Assembly: GCA_021791055.1 (NCBI GenBank)
Contig: JAJYXI010000042.1
Coordinates: forward strand, 1-64,000
DNA from: Nitrospirota bacterium
GTDB lineage: Bacteria > Nitrospirota > Thermodesulfovibrionia > Thermodesulfovibrionales > Dissulfurispiraceae
Direction: 5' to 3'
DNA length: 64,000 nt
Part shown: positions 59,526 through 64,000 of the stretch, piece by piece
How the letters are laid out: each line of letters starts with the position of its first letter
Position numbering within the stretch: the stretch's first letter is position 1
Made by a program: the position numbers and the translations under genes
Notes under the pieces: model-generated
Told to the model about the DNA's origin: nothing
What the model saw: only the letters and a program-made list of their open reading frames with translations
The model's database searches: none

Positions 59526-60371
59526 GGACTTAGGAGAGCTTGACAGGCAATCCTTTGGATTCAGGACGTCCTGCAAATCGTCCTGTTTAGAGAAATCAAA
59601 TACAGGTATTTCAACATCGTCAACGACAGGCTCAGGGGGATTGAGCTTTTCGTATGTTTCACAAATAACAAAATATGCACCCTCGCATTTTTCCGACAGT
59701 TCAGGGATTGTATTTGATACTTTTTTCATTACTTTGCCCATCATTGCCCACTGTTGGCGCAGGGCATTGTCGAGGGCTTCAGGGGACAGCTCAGGGATTT
59801 CGGCGGCACGCACAAGAGCAACAGCAATGTCCCTCTCATCCATTTTAAGGGCATCGTTAAGGTTTTTAGCGCCCAGCATTTCCAGCACCTCTGCCTTCCT
59901 GATATCCTCTGAGTTTCCGCCTATCCGAAGCCATTCCGCCGTTACATCGTTTTTATCCCACTCCCGCATCTCCGCCTGCATCTCCGCCCTTGCCCGCTGC
60001 GCTTTAAACCTTGCTGCTACTTCCTGCGCCCATTCATCCTTTGGCAGGGACATTAACCTTTCAAATTCGGCTTCAGGGTTAAGGTCTTCAATGTTTGCAA
60101 GGCATTCATCAAGGGATTTTGGTTTATCTGCAAACGCTAATATCTTTTTTACAGCACTTACAAAATCCGTTCCCTCTAACACCATCACGGCATCGACAGC
60201 ATTAATTGTCTTTTTGGTGTCCTCGTGATATGCCAGCCAATAGCCCGGGTTTTTCTTGCTTTCATAAAAATTCCAGCCGTTCTTATTGCTGCAACCAAAA
60301 TACTCTCGAAGATTAACCTTTTTTGCCAGCTCTAAATCCTCTTCACTAAATCTTTTCTTTTCCTTTTCCAT
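59508..60371 (-). CDS. Protein with CHC2-like N-terminus and DVLNP motif
   Basis: 287 residues. N-terminal 80 residues (LAKKVNLREYFGCSNKNGWNFYE, YWLAYHEDTKKTINAVDAVMVLEGTDFVSAVKKILAFA) resemble a degenerate CHC2/primase zinc-ribbon domain without the full set of cysteines. A charged helical region follows, and the tail contains QDVLNPKDC. The same DVLNP motif recurs in the tRNA-Asp element. No family is confidently recognised. Divergent from the RHH/helicase genes, it may be the primase-like partner or a regulator of replication. Confidence 0.6.
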   Translation of the reverse strand: MEKEKKRFSEEDLELAKKVNLREYFGCSNKNGWNFYESKKNPGYWLAYHEDTKKTINAVDAVMVLEGTDFVSAVKKILAFADKPKSLDECLANIEDLNPEAEFERLMSLPKDEWAQEVAARFKAQRARAEMQAEMREWDKNDVTAEWLRIGGNSEDIRKAEVLEMLGAKNLNDALKMDERDIAVALVRAAEIPELSPEALDNALRQQWAMMGKVMKKVSNTIPELSEKCEGAYFVICETYEKLNPPEPVVDDVEIPVFDFSKQDDLQDVLNPKDCLSSSPKSKTPSV

Positions 60372-60672
60372 AGTTCCCTCCGTTGTTGTTTAAAACTATT
60401 AATAGCAAAGGACATAAAAAAGGATATAAGAAAGGCAACAGAGGGCTTAAGGGCATAAGGCTTCCTTACAGGGAAAGGAAGGAAGGCAAAGGACGGCTTA
60501 AAAGATTTGGACAGGGACACAAATTTACGTAGCTGTCCAAAAATAAGAGGGCGGAAAGGCAAGGATAGACAATAAATACACAAAATATTTTAAGACTGTG
60601 AAAACTCACACAAATTTTAAACCTCAATGCTATTAGTAATAAGTATAAAACTTTTAAAGAGGAGGTTTTACC
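60372..60672. other. Regulatory region of the second element
   Basis: No gene. Contains TTTGGACAG (60506-60514) and CTGTCCAAA (60533-60541), a 9-bp inverted repeat, plus AGGAAGG-rich runs. Between divergent transcription units, so promoters of both are expected here. Confidence 0.45.
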
Positions 60673-60816
60673 ATGAAGAAGACAAAACTTATCAACTTCA
60701 AAATTTCGGAGGCTGATTACAAACAGCTTAAGGCAGAGGCAGACAAATTAAGGATACCTTTGTCATCACTTATCAGAACAAAAATTTATACGGCGGAGGC
60801 GGTGAACCATGAATAA
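60673..60816 (+). CDS. Small ribbon-helix-helix protein, second element
   Basis: 47 residues: MKKTKLINFKISEADYKQLK then AEADKLRIPLSSLIRTKIYT. One strand plus two helices, as in Arc/MetJ or plasmid regulators, and the same MKKTKL start and layout as 16867-17016. GAGGAGGT precedes the ATG. It lies upstream of the helicase gene. Not reported by a 60-residue ORF cut-off. Confidence 0.7.
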   Translation: MKKTKLINFKISEADYKQLKAEADKLRIPLSSLIRTKIYTAEAVNHE

Positions 60817-60928
60817 CACTAACGACATAAATATAACTGCTAAGACAATACAAATAGGCTGGTACTGGAATATACGTATATTCCACGCATTTGGAATTAT
60901 TACGGGCAATGATTTGTCAATGAATTAA
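60809..60928 (+). CDS. Possible small ORF containing a palindrome
   Basis: 39 residues (MNNTNDINITAKTIQIGWYW...) starting 4 bases before the RHH stop. Its middle is a 20-bp palindrome, and codon choice looks random, so coding is doubtful. Confidence 0.25.
   Translation: MNNTNDINITAKTIQIGWYWNIRIFHAFGIITGNDLSMN
60866..60885. promoter_or_regulatory. 20-bp perfect palindrome
   Basis: TGGAATATAC-GTATATTCCA, perfectly self-complementary, 55 bases upstream of the helicase gene. Likely an operator for the RHH or another regulator, or an origin-associated site. Confidence 0.5.
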
Positions 60929-60942
60929 GAAAGGAGATAACA

Positions 60943-62445
60943 ATGAATCCAAAAGAAAGCGCCCTGCCGGGCAATGGGCAGGGCAACAACCAAGAGAACA
61001 ACAACGGGAACACTAATCCAAATAATAGCATAAATGATGAAAACAATTATATATGGTTTCCGGGGACAACAACAGAAACTACTGCTAAGAAAAAGAACGA
61101 GCAATTAGAGATGATACGACATAAGCTTGCCGTAGGACGTTGTGGAAGTGTACAGATGTATTATGACCACAGAGCGGGGAGTTATTTCATTATAAATAGT
61201 AATGATGAAACCATATTCGTCAAAGAGACAGGCGCTAAAAAACTAATTTATGATGTTTTTGGTGTATCAGCTAAAGAAGCTGGGCAATTACTCTATGACG
61301 TCCAGAGTGTATATCGGATTTTCGATCCATCAGCACCGGAAATACAATACCGAGGCGAAGGCGAACCCGCATATCTGAATATGTTCACGCCTTCCAGATA
61401 TATGCAGATTGCAGCAGCCGAGACGGAAGACAGCGAAAGAATTAAGGATATGGACTGGGAGCAGTACCCAGCGGTCAGGCTATTACTCGGCAATGTTTTT
61501 GGCGATGATGAAAAGGCTGTAATTTATTTTGTGAATTGGCTAAGCGCAATTATCAACACAAGAAAGAAAATGAAAACAGCTATCGTCTTAAAGGGCAATC
61601 AGGGGACGGGTAAGGGTGTGCTGTTTGACTATGTAATTAGCCGAGCCGTTGGGCAAAAGTATTGCACGACTGTTTCCAACGAGGAGTTACGGAGCGACTT
61701 TAACGACTGTATGGACAACAAATTGTTTGTCGCGTTTAATGAAGTTAAGGCGGATATGCATGAACGCTCAACAATTTACGAACGTCTCAAGGCTTATATC
61801 ACAGACGATAAAATCATTATCAACGGCAAATACAGGCAGGCGGTGCAGCAGAGCCAATATTTTAACTGTATCGTTTTCTCGAACCATGAAATCCCACTAC
61901 AAATTGAGTGGAGCGACAGAAGGTACAGCGTGTTTGAAACATCGCTACATAAACTGCCAGAAGTGGTTAATCGTGAATATGGCAATGACGTTACCATGAG
62001 CGAATGGATAGGGAGTATCCTACCGCCGGAAGTGGATGAATTTCTTATCGATGTGGCACGATACGACTATAACATCGAAACTGCCATGACAGCACTTAAG
62101 ACATCCGCAAAGAAAAGAATCCAAGAATCCACGACAACCGCAATCGTAAAACTCATATCTCACATGAGAGAAAAAGATATTGACTGGTTATCGGTAGAAT
62201 TAATGCCCTTGTGCGAGGGGAAACAGTCAGAGGGGACATTAACGAATCAGTTTGAAAAACTCGAAAAATTTCTAAAAGAAGTAGAGGCAAACAAATATAC
62301 ACAGGACACGTTGAAATGGGTATACCATATTTATATCGGCTTGGAGCAAAACGAGCGGAAAATTTGGCAGACATGGACATCCTACATCGGGCATACATAT
62401 GCCACCTGTGGGGTCAGATACAGGAGTTTCGAGCGCACTAAATAG
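60943..62445 (+). CDS. P4/DUF5906-type phage/plasmid helicase
   Basis: 500 residues. After an Asn/Gln-rich N-terminus (residues 1-45), the SF3 core has Walker A LKGNQGTGKGVLFDY (about 215-229), Walker B KLFVAFNEVKAD and IVFSNHEIPLQIEWSDRRYSVFET (motif C-like). This matches the primase-helicases of satellite phages and plasmids and DUF5906 proteins. AAGGAGAT precedes the ATG. It should unwind at the element's origin; the adjacent 62443-62713 repeats are the candidate origin. Confidence 0.8.
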   Translation: MNPKESALPGNGQGNNQENNNGNTNPNNSINDENNYIWFPGTTTETTAKKKNEQLEMIRHKLAVGRCGSVQMYYDHRAGSYFIINSNDETIFVKETGAKKLIYDVFGVSAKEAGQLLYDVQSVYRIFDPSAPEIQYRGEGEPAYLNMFTPSRYMQIAAAETEDSERIKDMDWEQYPAVRLLLGNVFGDDEKAVIYFVNWLSAIINTRKKMKTAIVLKGNQGTGKGVLFDYVISRAVGQKYCTTVSNEELRSDFNDCMDNKLFVAFNEVKADMHERSTIYERLKAYITDDKIIINGKYRQAVQQSQYFNCIVFSNHEIPLQIEWSDRRYSVFETSLHKLPEVVNREYGNDVTMSEWIGSILPPEVDEFLIDVARYDYNIETAMTALKTSAKKRIQESTTTAIVKLISHMREKDIDWLSVELMPLCEGKQSEGTLTNQFEKLEKFLKEVEANKYTQDTLKWVYHIYIGLEQNERKIWQTWTSYIGHTYATCGVRYRSFERTK

Positions 62446-62713
62446 CACACCTTAGCACAGAATAGCACACTAAAAATTGGCTTAGTGTGCTATTCTTTTT
62501 TCTTTTTAATTCAAAGACTTAACCCCGTTTTAGCACACTTAGCACAGTAATTTTAAAAAAAACTCTTTTTAAATTTCTTCTCTCTTTCCCCCTCTGCTAT
62601 TTCTCTTATACTTTTTTTTCTTATTTTTACTGTGCTACTGTGCTAAAAGATAGATAAGTATATGATATTATTGTGCTTTTTGATAGCACACTTGATAGCA
62701 CACTTGTAGCACA
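62443..62713. repeat. Iteron-like TAGCACA repeats with AT-rich core (putative origin)
   Basis: TAGCACA occurs eight times on the plus strand (62443, 62453, 62463, 62531, 62540, 62684, 62696, 62707) and three times inverted (62486, 62631, 62639). The pairs at 62531-62546 and 62631-62645 form a near-perfect inverted repeat flanking about 85 AT- and pyrimidine-rich bases. Iterons plus an AT-rich stretch next to a replication helicase is how plasmid and satellite origins look. Confidence 0.65.
62460..62507 (+). terminator. Rho-independent terminator of the helicase gene
   Basis: GAATAGCACACTAA (62460-62473) pairs with TTAGTGTGCTATTC (62482-62495) around an 8-base loop, followed by TTTTTTCTTTTT. 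The stem consists of two TAGCACA repeats in inverted orientation. Confidence 0.85.
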
Positions 62714-63126
62714 CTTATATTGGTTCTGTACTGTTTTGGGGTTTAGGGCTAAGAAAAGGATTGCTCATTAAGGGAACGGCAGGGCAAGGCAAGGCAGGAA
62801 CTACCAGCCTTCAGCTAAAAGAGCTACCACAAGCCTCAGAAGAGAGAGAAAAGACACAGCAACAGGCAGTCGGGACGGCATTACCACCAGCCCGCCTTCC
62901 CTGCCATTCAGTTTCCTACCGAGGAGGTCTTATGCCCTCTGCCCGCCTCTCCTGCCCTCTGTTTTTTTCATATAAGAAACTTTTACCCTATTTTGCGTAT
63001 TATAGGGTGGACATTGTCAATTTTTTGAATCAAAAAGGTATAAGAAAAAGCAAATGGCGTCAAACGACCAACCCCCCTTGGGGAAAATTTTTCCCCAAGG
63101 GGGGTTCACTGTGGATTAATCTCTCT
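62714..63126. other. Non-coding region between helicase origin and RHH/CxxC gene
   Basis: An open frame spans 62761-63393 but has no ribosome binding site, unlikely composition and is antisense to the next gene. Short GC-rich motifs (GGGACGG, CCTGCC) loosely recall 10260-10330 of the first element. A hairpin is annotated separately. Confidence 0.45.
63070..63106. terminator. Large perfect hairpin
   Basis: AACCCCCCTTGGGGAAAA (63070-63087) pairs with TTTTCCCCAAGGGGGGTT (63089-63106) with one central T. Lies 20 bases after the stop of the minus-strand gene (63127), so it probably ends its transcription. Confidence 0.7.
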
Positions 63127-63984
63127 TTATATCCATCGCCCAGCCATAAAACCCCCGGCGATGAGGACAACGAACAGCAGTATCATCCACAACGGAATAC
63201 CTGTTTCTGCATATGCTGCATCCCTCTCTGTTGTGAGTTTTGTAATTTCAGACTCCATCGATTCAACAACAGACTGCAAGCGTTCCACTTCAGCCTTGCC
63301 AGCTTCCGTTTCAGCTTTCAGACTGTTGTTTTCATTTTCCAAACGGTTCAACGCAGACTCCAGCCGCTCGGTCTTTTCGACCTCGGACTGTAGACTGCTT
63401 TTTATCCTATCTTTTTCTTTTCCTTGAGCCGTAATCCTTTCGCAGTTATCGCAATCTTTTTCTTTTCCTTGAGAGAGTTCTTGAGCCTCTGCCCTTGCCT
63501 CGGCTATTTCTGCCGTTAGCCTATCGCATTTACCTTGCAGGTTAGTTTTGTGTTCTGCCAGCCTTTCTGTCTCCGCCTGTAGCTCCGCCCTTTCCCTGTC
63601 CATCTCCGCCATCTTTTCGCACGCCGAACAGTCAGGAGCCGGGGATGCCCTTAGCTCCTCTATCTCCTGTTTGAGGTCGGCGATTTGCAGCAGGGTTGTT
63701 GTTAGTTCTGTTTTCGTTTCGCATTCCGAGCAATCAGCAGAGATTTTGATTGTCTCCTCGGCGGCGGCGAGGTCTTTTTGGAGTTCTTTTACCTGTATAC
63801 AGTCCTCACAGTTTTGATGTATACAATCATCGTTATTCTTGTATACATCCTTGTATACAGCCGGATTATCCTGTATACAGCCTGTAACGATGCCCTTAGC
63901 GTAATCGTTTACGCTACCCTGTGTTTTTAATTTTAACCCTTCAAATTCGTCTTCTGAGACCCTGAAACTGATTACTTTACTCAT
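63127..63984 (-). CDS. RHH-like, CxxC-rich coiled-coil protein with C-terminal membrane anchor
   Basis: 285 residues. The N-terminus MSKVISFRVSEDEFEGLKLK fits a ribbon-helix-helix segment. A long coiled coil (about 65-260) carries spaced Cys pairs: CIHQNCEDC (54-62), CSEC (about 85-88), CSAC (about 118-121) and CDNC (about 176-179). The end is a transmembrane helix (about 262-282, GIPLWMILLFVVLIAGGFMAGRW). So it could bind DNA, bind metal or form disulfides, and sit in the membrane. It may tether the element's DNA. GGAGGT precedes the ATG. Not matched to a known family. Confidence 0.7.
   Translation of the reverse strand: MSKVISFRVSEDEFEGLKLKTQGSVNDYAKGIVTGCIQDNPAVYKDVYKNNDDCIHQNCEDCIQVKELQKDLAAAEETIKISADCSECETKTELTTTLLQIADLKQEIEELRASPAPDCSACEKMAEMDRERAELQAETERLAEHKTNLQGKCDRLTAEIAEARAEAQELSQGKEKDCDNCERITAQGKEKDRIKSSLQSEVEKTERLESALNRLENENNSLKAETEAGKAEVERLQSVVESMESEITKLTTERDAAYAETGIPLWMILLFVVLIAGGFMAGRWI
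63794..63879. repeat. Five TGTATACA palindromes inside the RHH/CxxC gene
   Basis: TGTATACA, a perfect 8-bp palindrome, occurs at 63794, 63818, 63840, 63852 and 63872. They fall within the first 65 codons of the 63127-63984 gene. The final bases of the window (TGTAT, 63996-64000), just upstream of the ATG, may begin a sixth. Operator or centromere-like sites are suggested. Confidence 0.65.
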
Positions 63985-64000
63985 ATTTGACCTCCTGTAT

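Noticed and set aside
62761-63393. 210-residue plus-strand open frame
   Set aside because: No ribosome binding site, odd Pro/Arg-rich and Cys-scattered composition, crosses the 63070-63106 hairpin and is antisense to the RHH/CxxC gene.

Overview
The window looks like chromosome of a Gram-negative, motile, sulfur-metabolising bacterium (lpxC, outer-membrane barrel, ZnuABC, FliD-like protein, sulfide:quinone oxidoreductase, DsrE/F/H proteins). The protein flavour and the coding-embedded repeat peptides suggest an uncultured Nitrospirota or Desulfobacterota relative; this is inference, not proof.

Layout. 1-1208: end of an IS3-type element inserted in a decayed RHS gene. 1225-9515: housekeeping genes (gpsA, a lone receiver, an XRE regulator, rimI-tsaB, an MFS exporter, znuA-znuC-znuB, a lipoprotein, an L,D-transpeptidase). 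9694-9862: tRNA-Val and tRNA-Asp. 9838-20813: an 11-kb integrative mobilizable element in the 3' end of tRNA-Asp, with 23-bp att repeats, mobC-relaxase, a VirB6/TrbL-like protein, several small proteins, primase, RecA-fold ATPase and tyrosine integrase. 20814-30116: a long minus-strand gene run: ArsR regulator, DsrE-like protein, DsrF, DsrH, SQR, MMPL/RND transporter, periplasmic protein, YeeE/YedE permease, LolA-like protein, CBS protein and outer-membrane barrel. 30417-37641: radical SAM protein, FliD-like protein, tsaC, an HTH/nucleotidyltransferase regulator, a 26-residue histone-H1-like peptide, lpxC, tldD and a VapBC-type pair. 37878-47568: a seven-gene restriction-modification operon (HTH, C5 methyltransferase, Vsr, GHKL ATPase, Z1 helicase, PD-(D/E)XK protein, AIPR protein). 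48016-59359: housekeeping (mtnP, yebC, DUF502, glmU, glmS, pcrA, gatC, panD, bioD, fabG, HAD). 59508-64000: part of a second, replicon-like element with a P4-type helicase, an iteron-like region and an RHH/CxxC/membrane-anchor protein.

The best candidate for something new is in the sulfur operon. The dsrE-like gene is interrupted by a TGA exactly where a redox cysteine is expected, giving U-T-G-C, and the coding frame continues 41 codons to a TAG. A stem-loop with a bulged U follows the TGA. This reads as a selenocysteine-containing DsrE, co-encoded with SQR, a YeeE/YedE permease and an envelope-spanning RND/LolA-like/barrel set, under an ArsR protein whose candidate operators overlap a strong promoter.

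Other signals: a D-I/V-L-N-P motif and PGR/PGQ tails shared by proteins of the two mobile elements; five TGTATACA palindromes inside the gene of a probable RHH protein; eleven TAGCACA repeats with an AT-rich core next to a helicase; and an R-M operon whose first gene appears nearly leaderless, with a palindrome over its -10 box.
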